Source: DATFDN01 sp963762525 (lineage in GTDB: Bacteria > Pseudomonadota > Alphaproteobacteria > Acetobacterales > Acetobacteraceae). Taken from it: a stretch of DNA of 64,000 nt. The stretch is taken from contig CAVXKT010000003.1 in assembly GCA_963762525.1 (NCBI GenBank), forward strand, positions 310,001 to 374,000, written 5' to 3'. The notes under the pieces are model-generated. The model saw nothing but the letters and a program-made list of their open reading frames with translations. It searched no databases and was not told where the DNA came from. Positions within the stretch are counted from its first letter, which is position 1; each line of letters starts with the position of its first letter. Position numbers and translations under genes: made by a program. Below are positions 9,501 to 17,604 of the stretch, one piece after another.

Positions 9501-9982
9501 ACCTGTTCCGTATCATGGCGTACAAGGACGAATACGAAGTCGCCCGTCTGCACGCCGCGGCGACCTACGGCAGCGCGCCGGTGTTCCATCTGTCGCCGCC
9601 GCTGATCTCGCGCCCGGACCCGGCCACCGGGCGGCCGCGCAAGATCGCGCTGTCGGGGCGCGTGGCGCTGCCGCTGTTCCGACTGCTGCGCCACGGCAAG
9701 CGCCTGCGCGGCACACCGCTCGACCCGTTCGGCTGGCAGCAGGAGCGGCGGCAGGAGCGGGCGCTGCTCGGTCAATATCGCAGCGACGTGCGCATCGCGC
9801 TCTCCGCGCTCAGCCCCCGCACTGCGCCCGACGCGATCGCGCTCGCCGAACTGCCCGACATCATCCGCGGCTTCGGTCCGGTGAAGGCGGAGAACCGCGC
9901 CAAGGCGATGGCGCGGCGGGCGGAGTTGCTGGCGCGCTTACGCGCCCCGGCGGGCGAGCCGGCGGCGATCGCGGCGGAATGA
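6557..9982 (+). CDS. Indolepyruvate ferredoxin oxidoreductase family protein (fused subunits)
   Basis: A 1141-residue single-chain 2-oxoacid:ferredoxin oxidoreductase. The pyrimidine-binding half starts with GLISGYRGSPLGGLDQ (about residue 50). The TPP site reads GDGTYTHSG with NDAVAMTGGQ (about residues 490-525). Iron-sulfur cysteines cluster in VCENCGDC, SSC and CLKGFCPSF (about 628-675). The gamma-type domain begins near FAGIGGGGIITAGKVL (about 717). Such enzymes oxidatively decarboxylate aryl-pyruvates from aromatic amino-acid breakdown, passing electrons to ferredoxin and forming aryl-acetyl-CoA. It combines what archaea encode as separate IorA and IorB. GGAAGG precedes the ATG. The FkbM methyltransferase starts inside its stop codon (ATGA), so the two are co-translated. 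Exact 2-oxoacid specificity is not readable from sequence. Confidence 0.93.
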   Translation: MDIGLGRLADLTLESRFTDLDRPVLLSGVQALVRVLLEQKRLDRAAGRRTAGLISGYRGSPLGGLDQELWRRQALLSANDVRFQPGLNEDLAATMLWGTQQIDAFPAHKTDGVFGMWYAKGPGVDRSGDALHCATMLGTSALGGILAVAGDDHGAHSSTYPHQTEPLFAGWFIPVLNPASVEDIVDFGLAGIALSRFSGLWVALKTTAETAEQSETLTIPELRAFALPDFATPPHGLNYDPRLAFPADRLELERRVVDERLPAVLAWARANRLDRLVSGAADAPIGIVTVGKAHTDALAALRRLGFAEHAEIALYKIGLTWPLESAGLRDFARGKRAILVVEEKRSFVEAQIRDALYNLPADQRPEIAGKTDWRGERLLSPLLELSPESVAAALARFLTSAGLPVAEPRLPEPMNCPAGLLRRIPAFCAGCPHGTSTKLPDGSLATAGIGCHFMALDHGDETRTFTHMGGEGATWVGLAPFIDVKHMFANIGDGTYTHSGILAIRQAVAAKASITYKILVNDAVAMTGGQPAEGGYGVAQIAAQVAAEGAGRIAVVADEPERLPAAEALPRGATRHTREALDAVQRRLREYEGVSVLIYDQVCATEKRRRRKRGKLAEPQRSVQINADVCENCGDCSIQSSCIAIEPEETPLGRKRRINPTACNVDLSCLKGFCPSFVTVAGAPRAPEADPRWAAREEALAATLPVPSPAARAPWRALFAGIGGGGIITAGKVLAMAAHLEGREVRTLDFTGLAQKNGTVVAHVQIGEPDQLDVVRIPLREAELLIAADLAVGAGPGVLERCAEHAAVIGNLDLAASADFKFDPDLKIDAGLHRRTIERATDAEASRYLHAARIAERLFGNAQAMNTLLLGLAWQRGLIPVGEAAILRAIELNDAAVALNRRAFLWGRILAENPELAGEIVQPEASPPADLDVLIADRAARLAAYQSRRTARRYRDFVEAARAGEVAALGGAGRFARAVAENLFRIMAYKDEYEVARLHAAATYGSAPVFHLSPPLISRPDPATGRPRKIALSGRVALPLFRLLRHGKRLRGTPLDPFGWQQERRQERALLGQYRSDVRIALSALSPRTAPDAIALAELPDIIRGFGPVKAENRAKAMARRAELLARLRAPAGEPAAIAAE

Positions 9983-10999
9983 GCTTTATTCAAGACGCGA
10001 TTCTGCGAATACCCCCGATCCGCCGCCTCCATGCGTCCCGCAACACGCTGCTTGCGGAGCGCAACAGTCTGGCGGAGCAGCTGGCGGCGGCAAGCTCGCC
10101 CGTGTCGTCTCCCTTCTTTCACTACCATGCGAGCTTCGATGCGCAGGAGATCATGCGGCGGCACGCTGCGCCGGATGTGAAGGCGCGGCCGGGCCTTGTC
10201 GTGAATTTCCTCGGCGTGGCCATCGACCCGAAATTCTTCCCGCACATTCTCGAACCGCGCTCCGGGCAGATCGAGGCCATTCCGATTCCGGCCAATTGGC
10301 ATGCCGATATTGCCGAGTGGGGTGCGGTCTTGCGAGCCGTGGACCTCGCCCGCCACAGCTTCACGATGATCGAGCTCGGCTGCGGCTGGGGATGCTGGAT
10401 GAACAACTCGGGCGTTGCGGCGCGACGCGCCGGCCTGCGGGTACATTTGATCGGTATCGAAGGCGACGAGGCGCACCTCGCGTTCGCCCGCGAGGCCTGC
10501 GAGGCCAACGGATTTAGCGCCGAGCAGGTCACGCTTGAAGCGCGGGATCGCCGCCGCAGCCCCGGGATTCGCGCTGTTCCCTCGCCAGGAGAGCCCCGAA
10601 TTCGGGTGGGGTTCGGAGCCGATCTTCAATGCCGGCGACGCGCAGCGCCAAACCGCCGTCGCCCGCGGCAGCCACGATGAGTTGCCGATGATCCCGCTGG
10701 CCGACCTCGCCGCGGAGCATCCCCGGATCGATCTTCTGCATATCGACATCCAGGGGGGTGAAGCCGACCTGGTCGAGGGTTGCCTCGGCACGCTTGGCGA
10801 CAAGATAGCCTATCTCGTCATCGGCACCCACTCGCGACCGATCGAGGGAAGACTCTTTGACGCACTCCTGCGAACCGGGTGGCGTCTGGAAATAGAACGC
10901 CCGGCTATCCTGTCGGTGGTGGGCGGCACGCCGTCGGTCACGGTCGATGGCGTTCAGGGCTGGCGCAACCCTGCTCTTCTGCCTGAGCTTCCGAGTTGA
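9979..10999 (+). CDS. FkbM family SAM-dependent methyltransferase, one frameshift
   Basis: Class I methyltransferase of about 340 residues. SAM motif I reads MIELGCGWGCWM (about residue 128), acidic motif II LIGIEGDEAH follows, and the FkbM hallmark DLLHIDIQGGEADLVEG lies in the C-terminal half. FkbM proteins O-methylate sugars, polyketides or lipids; no acceptor can be assigned. The frame breaks near 10539. Removing one G changes the junction to VTLERGIAAAAPG and restores the family reading frame, so the gene is probably intact in the organism. It starts in a 4-bp ATGA overlap with the oxidoreductase, an odd partnership with no obvious pathway link. It ends about 60 bp before the IclR regulator. 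Confidence 0.82.
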
Positions 11000-11060
11000 C
11001 GGACGAGGTTCGGGGCTGAAGCCGTCGCCGTCGATCGCCGCCCATGCTAGACGGCGTTTC

Positions 11061-11885
11061 ATGCGCAAAACACCGGCCGGGAAGGCGAACGAGGACCGCT
11101 ACCTGGTGCCCGGGCTCATCCGCGGGCTCGAGGTGATGCAAGCCTTCACCCCCGAACGCCCGCGGCTCACGCTGGGCGAACTCGCCGCCGCGGCGGGGGT
11201 CACGCGCTCTGCGGTGTTCCGGATCGCCTACACCCTGAGCGAGCTCGGGTTCCTCCAGCACGAGGGCGCGAGCCGCAGCTACACGCTCGGACCGGCCGTG
11301 CTGCGGCTCGGCTATGGCTATCTCGCCTCGCGCGATCTGGTGCCGGTCGCGCTGCCGCATCTCGAGGCGTTGCGCGACGTCACCGGGTTATCGGCGCATC
11401 TCGGCGTGCTTGAGGGCGCCGAGGTCGTCTATCTGCTGCGCGTGCCGACGCGGCGGGGATTGGCGAGTATCGTCCATGTCGGCAGCCGGCTGCCGGCGCA
11501 CGCCACCTCCATGGGCCGGGTCCTGCTCGCCGCACTGAGCGAAACCGAGCTGCGAGCGCGCTATGCCGGCAGGCGCCTGATGGGCGTCGGACCGCGAACG
11601 CCGACCACCCTTGCGGCATTGCTGGCGCAGACGCGGCGCGACGACGCGCGCGGCCATGTCGTGCAAATCGGGGAGTTCGAACACGGCATCGCCAGCGTCG
11701 CCGCGCCGGTGCGCGACGTCGGCGGCAGCGTCGTGGCGGCGATCAACGTCGCCGGCGCCATCTCCCGCGGCAACGGCGGCGGGACGGCCGCCGCACCGGT
11801 GCGCCAGGTGCTCGATGCGGCCGCCGCCATCTCCACGGGGCTCGGCTTCGCCGCCCCGCCCGCGACCGGCAGGGCGGTCTCTTAG
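11061..11885 (+). CDS. IclR family transcriptional regulator
   Basis: A 274-residue IclR-type regulator. The N-terminal winged helix-turn-helix is LTLGELAAAAGVTRSAVFRI (about residues 35-55), and the C-terminal effector domain ends with the family pattern GEFEHGIASVAAPVRD...GSVVAAINVAG (about 200-235). IclR proteins sense aromatic acids or their metabolites and regulate nearby catabolic operons. I chose ATG at 11061 (MRKTPAGK) over the longer frame because the HTH then lies at the usual distance. It converges on a double-cupin gene ending 3 bp away and stands at the edge of the Rieske/decarboxylase cluster, its most likely target. A CATTTT-N6-AAAATG palindrome at 12911-12928 is a candidate operator. 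Confidence 0.9.
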   Translation: MRKTPAGKANEDRYLVPGLIRGLEVMQAFTPERPRLTLGELAAAAGVTRSAVFRIAYTLSELGFLQHEGASRSYTLGPAVLRLGYGYLASRDLVPVALPHLEALRDVTGLSAHLGVLEGAEVVYLLRVPTRRGLASIVHVGSRLPAHATSMGRVLLAALSETELRARYAGRRLMGVGPRTPTTLAALLAQTRRDDARGHVVQIGEFEHGIASVAAPVRDVGGSVVAAINVAGAISRGNGGGTAAAPVRQVLDAAAAISTGLGFAAPPATGRAVS

Positions 11886-11887
11886 CT

Positions 11888-12838
11888 TCAGGCGCGCTCG
11901 AAGCGTACGCGCTCCGCCTCGGCGGTGCCGATCACCGACCATACCACACAGGGCCCGGCGCTGTTGTTGCGAAACCAGTGCGGCCGTCCGGCCGGGTTGA
12001 GCACGAGGTCGCGCGGGCCGAGTTCGGTCTCGACGCGTTCGCCGCCGTCCTCCCAGCCCACGGTGAGACCGCCCTCGAGCACGAGCAGCGCATCCTCCTC
12101 CGCGCGCGCATAAGGCCGCACGCCCACGCCGGCCGGGATGCTCAGCATCTCCTTGCGGCAGGTGTCGCTCTCGATGCCGCCCGGCCCGACATAGATCTTG
12201 CGGGCGAAGCCGGCCGGATCCCACGCGATGCTCTGCTCACCGTGGCGGATCACCGAGCGCGACATCGCCCGCTGCAGCGGGTGGGTGCCGGCCCGATCGA
12301 AGCGCAGCGTGTTACCCGGCGCGGCGCCGAAGCTGCGCGCCAGCGCGGGATCGGTGTTCTTCGGGTGATAGAGATATCGCGGCGGCAGCGGCTTGCCGAC
12401 ATCGACACTGATCGACATCAGCACCGGCTCGACGCCGTCGTTGCGGAAACCATGGCCGACATCGCGGGCGTTGAGGATCATGTCCTTCGGGCCGAGGCGC
12501 ACCTCGACCACTTCGCCGTCGCGCTCCCAGCCGACGGTCAGCACGCCCGCGATGATCAGAAACAATTCCTCGATCTCGTGGGCGTGGCAGGCGGCGTAGT
12601 TGCCGACCGGCTTGTGGATCAGGCTGAGCGTGAAGTGCTCGGGCGCCAGGGTTCCCGCCTCGCCGACCTTGGGCGAACCGCCGGCGCCGATATAGCGCAT
12701 CTGCGCGCGCGCGAGCTCGGGGAAACCGCGATTCCCGGGAAAGGCATCCCAGTCGAACGTCTTGTCGGTGTGACGGACCACCTGCGGTCTGGACGCGACG
12801 TCCGGACGCGGTGTGAGGGCCTCGGTGACGCTGTCCAT
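11888..12838 (-). CDS. Double-domain cupin protein
   Basis: A 316-residue bicupin. The first cupin has HAHEIEELFLIIAG (about 83-96) with a later His in ARDVGHGFRN (about 125-134); the second reads EEDALLVLEGGLTVGWE and LNPAGRPHWFRN. The first domain keeps the HxH-x4-E metal-ligand pattern of a real mononuclear site. The second lacks the HxH pair, suggesting one active and one structural domain. Such proteins act as dioxygenases, isomerases or small-molecule sensors. It is transcribed divergently from the SDR-hydrolase-decarboxylase operon and convergently with the IclR gene, so a role in the same pathway is likely, but the reaction is unknown. Confidence 0.8.
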   Translation of the reverse strand: MDSVTEALTPRPDVASRPQVVRHTDKTFDWDAFPGNRGFPELARAQMRYIGAGGSPKVGEAGTLAPEHFTLSLIHKPVGNYAACHAHEIEELFLIIAGVLTVGWERDGEVVEVRLGPKDMILNARDVGHGFRNDGVEPVLMSISVDVGKPLPPRYLYHPKNTDPALARSFGAAPGNTLRFDRAGTHPLQRAMSRSVIRHGEQSIAWDPAGFARKIYVGPGGIESDTCRKEMLSIPAGVGVRPYARAEEDALLVLEGGLTVGWEDGGERVETELGPRDLVLNPAGRPHWFRNNSAGPCVVWSVIGTAEAERVRFERA

Positions 12839-12893
12839 GGGCAGCTCCTTCCGGATGTGATGCTGGACTGACCCGACGGTAGCACCGAAGCTG

Positions 12894-12928
12894 CGTCAAA
12901 TTGCATCCACCATTTTGCTGATAAAATG
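12894..12928. promoter_or_regulatory. Candidate divergent promoter and IclR-type operator palindrome
   Basis: The 213-bp gap between the double cupin (minus) and the SDR (plus) contains a conspicuous AT-rich patch. CATTTT (12911-12916) and AAAATG (12923-12928) form an inverted repeat with a 6-nt spacer, the size of a dimeric regulator site. On the plus strand TTGCAT (12901-12906) and TAAAAT (12922-12927) are 15 nt apart, resembling a sigma-70 promoter overlapping the palindrome. On the minus strand TTGACG (12899-12894) could serve the cupin gene. All of this is inference from pattern. Confidence 0.35.
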
Positions 12929-13051
12929 CCACCCGGGCAGACCCGGCAGGCGCGACTACCGTCTCATCACAACGATTGTCGATGCACACGTAACGATCCG
13001 GTCCGGCCTCGACACCCGGATTGCGAAGGTAAATGAGGAGGGTCCGCGCTG

Positions 13052-13861
13052 ATGTCGGGATCTCGCTCCGCAACGCCTGCCATCGAGCCGACCGGCCCGG
13101 GTGCGTCGCGCCTGCTTCTCGATCGGACGGTCGTCGTGACGGGTGCCGCGCGCGGCGTCGGGCGGGCGATCGCGCGGGCGGCTGCCGAGGCCGGAGCGCG
13201 GCTCGTGCTCGCCGATGTGCTGGCGCAAGCCGGGGCGGCGGTCGCGGCCGGCCTGGCGGATGCCGGCTTTCCGGCGCGCTTTCTGCCGCTGGATCTCGCC
13301 GAGCCGGCCTCCATCGCCGCAGTCGCGGCCGATATCGCCGGCAGGGAAGGCATTGTGCATGGGCTGGTGAACAATGCCGCCATCGCGACCGCGATCGGCG
13401 GGCCCGCCTTCGACGAGATCGATCCCGAGGTCTGGGATCGCGTGATGCGCGTGAATGTTCGCGGCACTTGGCTGCTCACCCGTGCGCTCGCGCCCATGCT
13501 TCGCGCCGGCGGCTCCGGGCGCATCGTCAACATCGCCTCGGACACCGCACTTTGGGGTGCTCCGCGACTGCTGGCATATGTCGCGAGCAAGGGAGCGGTT
13601 CTGGCGATGACCCGCTCGCTCGCCCGCGAGCTGGGACCGGACGGAGTGGGAGTGACGGCGGTCGCGCCCGGTATCCTCCGCAACGAGGCCACCGCCTATG
13701 TGCCCGAGGAGCGGCACCGGCTCTACGAAAACGGCCGCGCCGTCCCCGGGTCGCAAACCGCCGAGGACATCACCGCGACGGTGGTGTTCCTGCTGACCCG
13801 AGGCGCGCTCGCGCTGACCGGGCAGACTTTGCCCGTGAATGCGGGATTCGTGTTCGCATGA
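13052..13861 (+). CDS. SDR family NAD(P)-dependent oxidoreductase
   Basis: A 269-residue classical short-chain dehydrogenase. The cofactor motif is TGAARGVGRAIA (about residues 30-41), followed by NNAAIA, the catalytic Ser region IVNIASDTALWG and the YVASKGA motif (Tyr-x3-Lys, about 173). The Asp after the second beta strand (LVLADV) favours NAD. GAGGAGGG precedes the ATG. Its stop overlaps the start of the alpha/beta hydrolase by ATGA. In a Rieske-oxygenase cluster such enzymes often dehydrogenate cis-dihydrodiols or hydroxy intermediates; that role is inferred. The C-terminus (TGQTLPVNAGFVF) is standard. Confidence 0.88.
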   Translation: MSGSRSATPAIEPTGPGASRLLLDRTVVVTGAARGVGRAIARAAAEAGARLVLADVLAQAGAAVAAGLADAGFPARFLPLDLAEPASIAAVAADIAGREGIVHGLVNNAAIATAIGGPAFDEIDPEVWDRVMRVNVRGTWLLTRALAPMLRAGGSGRIVNIASDTALWGAPRLLAYVASKGAVLAMTRSLARELGPDGVGVTAVAPGILRNEATAYVPEERHRLYENGRAVPGSQTAEDITATVVFLLTRGALALTGQTLPVNAGFVFA

Positions 13862-14683
13862 GGCGCCCCGACATCGCGCTGCGGCAGGAGCGGGCGGCCG
13901 GCACCGTGGTTTTGCGCCGCCCCGGTGCCGGGGGCGGCAACCCGCTCGTGCTGCTGCACGGGATCGGCAGCCGCGCGGCAAGCTGGGAACCTTTGTTGGC
14001 GATGCTTGATCGGCGCATCGAAGCCATCGCTTGGGATGCGCCGGGCTATGGCAATTCCGCGCCGCTTCCCGAAGCCGCGCCGGCGCCGGCGGATTACGCG
14101 GCGCGGCTCGCCGCCGTGCTCGACGAACTCGGGCTGTCCCGGGTCGTGCTGGCCGGGCACTCGCTCGGCGCGCTGTTTGCCGCCTCGTTTGCCGCCTTGC
14201 ACCCCGACCGCCTGGCGGCGCTTGCGCTGCTCTCCCCCGCTCCGGGCTATGGCGTGCCGCCCGGTGCGCCGCTTCCGCAATCCGCCCGAGCGCGGATCGC
14301 CGATCTCCAGCGCCTTGGCCCGGCCGCTTTCGCCGCGGCTCGCGCCCCGCGACTTGTGCATCGCCCCGAAGCGAAGTCCGATATCGTGGCGGCGGTCCGG
14401 CAGGCGATGGCGACCATGCGTTCCGAAGGTTATGCGCAAGCCGTGCGGGCGCTTGGCGCGGGCGACCTGCTCGCCGACGCCGCGCGGATCGCCGCGCCGG
14501 CGCTGGTCGCGGTCGGCGCCGAGGACACGGTGACGCCGCCGGCGGGCGCGCGGCTCGCCTTCGCCGCTCTCGCGCACGGCTTGCAGCTGGTCGAGGTTCC
14601 GAATGTCGGCCACGCGCTGCCGCAAGAAGCTCCCGCCGTGATCGCCAACCTGCTCGAGCGAACTCACCTCCACGCACATCTGA
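13858..14683 (+). CDS. Alpha/beta hydrolase, in the same open frame as the following TPP enzyme
   Basis: An alpha/beta-fold hydrolase of about 275 residues. The oxyanion region is LLHGIGSRAASWE, the nucleophile elbow GHSLGA (about residue 101), and the C-terminal His lies in VPNVGHALPQEAP. It resembles ring-cleavage-product or ester hydrolases. The frame runs on without a stop into the TPP-dependent enzyme at 14701. Either the two are a real fusion, or one extra base near the end has hidden the stop TGA at 14681-14683, which lies in the +1 frame where a single insertion would place it. Because extra single bases are frequent in this window, I place the end at that TGA. It starts in an ATGA overlap with the SDR. 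Confidence 0.75.
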
Positions 14684-14700
14684 CGAACGGATCGCGCGCA

Positions 14701-16390
14701 ATGGACCAGCCAGGACAGCTTGATGCCGGCACCGAGACGGAGACCGCGGGCGAAGCCGTTGCCCGCGCGCTCGCCGATCTGGGCGTCACCACGATGTTCG
14801 GCGTGATCTCAATTCACAACATGCCGATCCTTGATGCGGTGGCGCGCCAGGGGCGCATCCGTTTCGTGCCCGCGCGTGGCGAGGCGGGGGCGATGAATAT
14901 GGCCGACGCCTACGCCCGCGTCTCCCGCCGGCTCGGCGTCGCCCTCACCAGCACCGGCACCGCCGCCGGCAATGCCGCGGGCGCGCAGGTGGAAGCGCTG
15001 ACCGCGGGCTCCCCGGTTCTGCACATCACCACGCAGGTGGATCGCGCCTTCATCGATCGCGACCGCGCCGCCATCCACGACGTGCGGCGCCAGCCGGAGA
15101 TGCTGAAGGCGATCAGCAAGGAGTATGTCCGGCTGTGGGAGCCGCGGGCGGCAGCCGATGCGGTGGCGGCGGCGGCGCGCACTGCGCTCACCGCACCCGC
15201 GGGTCCGGTCAGCCTCGAGATACCCGTGGATGTGCAGCGCGCCGTTGCTCCGTCCCGGCCCGGCCCGGCAAGCTGCCATGTGGAACCGGCCCTGCCCGAC
15301 CCTCGGCGGCTCGATGCGCTGGCTGCGATGGTCATGCGGTCCCCGCGGCCGATGCTGTGGCTCGGCGGCGGCGCGCGCGGCGCCTCGGCGTCCGCCGCCG
15401 CACTCGCCGATCGCGGCTTCGGGGTGGTGACGAGCACCAACGGTCGCGCCGTGGTGGCGGAGGCTCACCCGCACAGCCTCGGCGCCTTCACCATGACCGA
15501 GGACGCGCAGCGCCTCTACGATGATGCCGATCTGATGATCGTGGTGGGCTCGCGGCTGCGCGGCAACGAGACGCGCAACAACACGCTTCGCTTGCCGCGG
15601 CTGCTGGCGCAGATCGACGCCGACACGACGCAGGCGGGACGGAACTATCCGACACAGCTGTTCGTCGCCGGCGATGCACGGCTTGCGCTCGAGGGCCTGC
15701 TTGCCCGCCTGCCCGCCGCTCTGCCGGTGGACCAAGCCTTCCTGCGGTCCGTCGGCGAGGCGCGGGCAGCCTCCGAGGCGGCGTTGCGGGCGGCCCTCGG
15801 ACCTTATGGCGCGATCGCCGATGCGCTCGGTGCGCGCGTCGAGCCGGGACGCCATCCCTGGGTGCGCGATGTCACCATCGCCAACAGCACCTTCGGCAAT
15901 CGCCTCGTGCGCATCGCCGCGCCGCATCTCGGCGTGCATGCGCTCGGCGGCGGCATTGGCCAGGGCATCGCCATGGCGATCGGCGCGGCGCTGGCGGGCG
16001 AGCCGGCCAAGACCATCGCCCTGATCGGCGACGGCGGCGCGCAGCTCATGGTCGGCGAGCTCGCGACCGCGGTGGAGACGCGAGCGGATGTCGTCTTCGT
16101 GCTGATGAACGATCGGGGCTACGGGGTGATCCGCAATATCCAGGATGCTCAGTACCGGCGGCCGACAAGTCTATGCCAACATCCTGACGCCGGATTTCGC
16201 GCTGATCTGCCGCGCCGTCGGGCTGCCCCATGCGAGGGTCGCGTCCGCCGAAGCCTTCGCCCCGGCGCTGGACGCGGCGCTGGGCGCGGCCGGCCCCCGG
16301 GTCGTCGAGGTTGACATGACCGCGATCGGTCCTTTTGCCCAACGCTTCGCCGGGCCGCCCGCCGGCGCGGCGGGCGGGTCGTCATGTTGA
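14701..16390 (+). CDS. Thiamine-pyrophosphate-dependent decarboxylase (acetolactate synthase/benzoylformate decarboxylase-like), one frameshift
   Basis: A TPP enzyme of about 562 residues with the usual three domains. The catalytic Glu lies in PARGEAGAMNMADAYAR (about residue 60). The central domain includes PRPMLWLGGGARG. The C-terminal TPP/Mg motif is IGDGGAQLMVGELATA followed by MNDRGYGVIRN (about 445-480). The frame breaks near 16155: deleting one C turns the junction into DAQYGGRQVYANILTPDF, so the gene is probably intact. It lies between the hydrolase and the Rieske reductase, consistent with non-oxidative decarboxylation of an aromatic 2-oxo acid within this pathway; substrate unknown. 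Its stop overlaps the reductase start by 7 bp. Confidence 0.85.
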
Positions 16391-17343
16391 ACGGCCCGCT
16401 GCCGAGCGTCGAGCGCCTGACGCTTCGCCTCCGGCGTATCACCTGGGAGGCGCCGGGGGTGCTATCGCTCGACTTCATGCACCCCGAAGCTGGCGAACTG
16501 CCGCCGTTCGGCCCCGGCGCGCATATCGATCTTCATCTCGGCGAGGGGCTGGTGCGCCAGTACTCGCTGTGCGGCGATCCGGCGGACCGCACGATCTACC
16601 GCGTCGGTGTCCGTGAGGTGGAGGGCGGGCGGGTGTCGCGCATCGTCCACAACGAGCTGCGGCCCGGGGCGCTGATCAGCGTCGGAATACCGCGCAACAA
16701 TTTCCCGCTCGTCCCCGCGTCGCGCTACTTGTTCATCGCCGGCGGCATCGGCATCACGCCGCTGTTGCCGATGCTGCGCGAAGCCTCCGGCGCCGGCGCG
16801 CGCTGGACGCTGCTGTTCTGCACGCGGCGGTCGAGCGAGGCGGCGTTCCTCGACGAGGCGCGCGCGCTCGGCGGCGAGGTGGTGCTGCACGCCTCCGAAT
16901 CCGGCAACCGGCTCGATGTCGCCGCGCTCGCCGCGCCGCAGCCCGACACCGTGCTCTACTGCTGCGGGCCGGAGCGGCTGATGACGGCGGTGGAGCAGGC
17001 GACCGCCGCCTGGCCGGAAGGCACCGTGCACTTCGAGTGGTTCGCACCCCGCGCGCTTGCCGAGGATCAGGCGGCGGGAACGTTCGAGCTGGTGTGTGCG
17101 CAATCGGGTGTGGCGTTGGTGGTGCCACCGGAGAAGAGCGTGCTCGAGGCGCTCACCGAGGCCGGGATCGAGGTGCCGCGCTCCTGTGAGCAGGGCGTTT
17201 GCGGGACCTGCGAATGCCGGGTGCTGGAGGGCGAGGTCGAGCACCGTGACAGCATCCTCTCGACCGCCGAGCGCGCGGCGAACGAAGTGATGATGACTTG
17301 CGTCTCTCGCGCCAAGGGCGCGCGGCTGGTGCTCGACGTCTGA
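16384..17343 (+). CDS. Phthalate-dioxygenase-reductase/VanB-type flavin and 2Fe-2S reductase
   Basis: A 319-residue class IA oxygenase reductase. In order: an FMN-binding domain with RQYSLCGDP (about residues 59-67), an NAD-binding domain with FIAGGIGITPLLPM (about 118-131), and a C-terminal plant-type ferredoxin domain. The last has cysteines CEQGVCGTCEC and a distal Cys in MMTCVSRAKG. This arrangement passes electrons from NADH through flavin to a terminal Rieske oxygenase, as in vanillate demethylase. The oxygenase gene lies 260 bp downstream in the same operon, separated only by a small HTH-like gene. The ATG overlaps the TPP enzyme stop. Confidence 0.93.
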   Translation: MLNGPLPSVERLTLRLRRITWEAPGVLSLDFMHPEAGELPPFGPGAHIDLHLGEGLVRQYSLCGDPADRTIYRVGVREVEGGRVSRIVHNELRPGALISVGIPRNNFPLVPASRYLFIAGGIGITPLLPMLREASGAGARWTLLFCTRRSSEAAFLDEARALGGEVVLHASESGNRLDVAALAAPQPDTVLYCCGPERLMTAVEQATAAWPEGTVHFEWFAPRALAEDQAAGTFELVCAQSGVALVVPPEKSVLEALTEAGIEVPRSCEQGVCGTCECRVLEGEVEHRDSILSTAERAANEVMMTCVSRAKGARLVLDV

Positions 17344-17372
17344 ACCCTCAGCAGAGAACGGGAGCAACGGAC

Positions 17373-17600
17373 ATGAACGGATATGTCTTTCCTTACTTGA
17401 GCCCGCACCAGAGCCGCGAGCGGGAGCCGACCGAGTGGGAAACGGCGCTGGCGCGCGCGATCGAGAATGCCTTCGGCAACGGCGCCTACGAGCTGGATGG
17501 ACTGGTGGAGGCGCTCAATGCCTCGCGCGTTCGTCCGCGCGCGGGCGGGGCCTGGAGCGTCGAGAATTTCACCGCGACGATGCGCGAGCTGGGAGCCTGA
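17373..17600 (+). CDS. Small recombinase-like helix-turn-helix protein linked to Rieske oxygenase
   Basis: A 75-residue protein, MNGYVFPYLSPHQSRERE... with AIENAFGNGAYELDGLVEAL and WSVENFTATMRELG. The second half resembles the small helix-turn-helix of site-specific recombinases (short helices, WSVENF), but there is no catalytic domain. Short genes of this type are found between Rieske oxygenase and reductase genes in aromatic-degradation operons; their role is not established. The ribosome site GGGAGCAACGG precedes ATG 17373, and the gene ends 4 bp before the oxygenase start, so it is in the operon. Confidence 0.75.
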   Translation: MNGYVFPYLSPHQSREREPTEWETALARAIENAFGNGAYELDGLVEALNASRVRPRAGGAWSVENFTATMRELGA

Positions 17601-17604
17601 GGCC

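Noticed and set aside
7748..9775. Long open frame of 675 codons on the minus strand opposite the indolepyruvate oxidoreductase
   Set aside because: Its residues (Arg, Gly, Ala, His-rich, no motif) are the mirror of high-GC coding sequence. The plus-strand protein has clear TPP and Fe-S motifs over the full length.
12956..14701. Minus-strand open frame of 581 codons across the SDR and hydrolase
   Set aside because: Arg/Ala/Ser-rich shadow; the plus strand holds two proteins with complete catalytic motifs.
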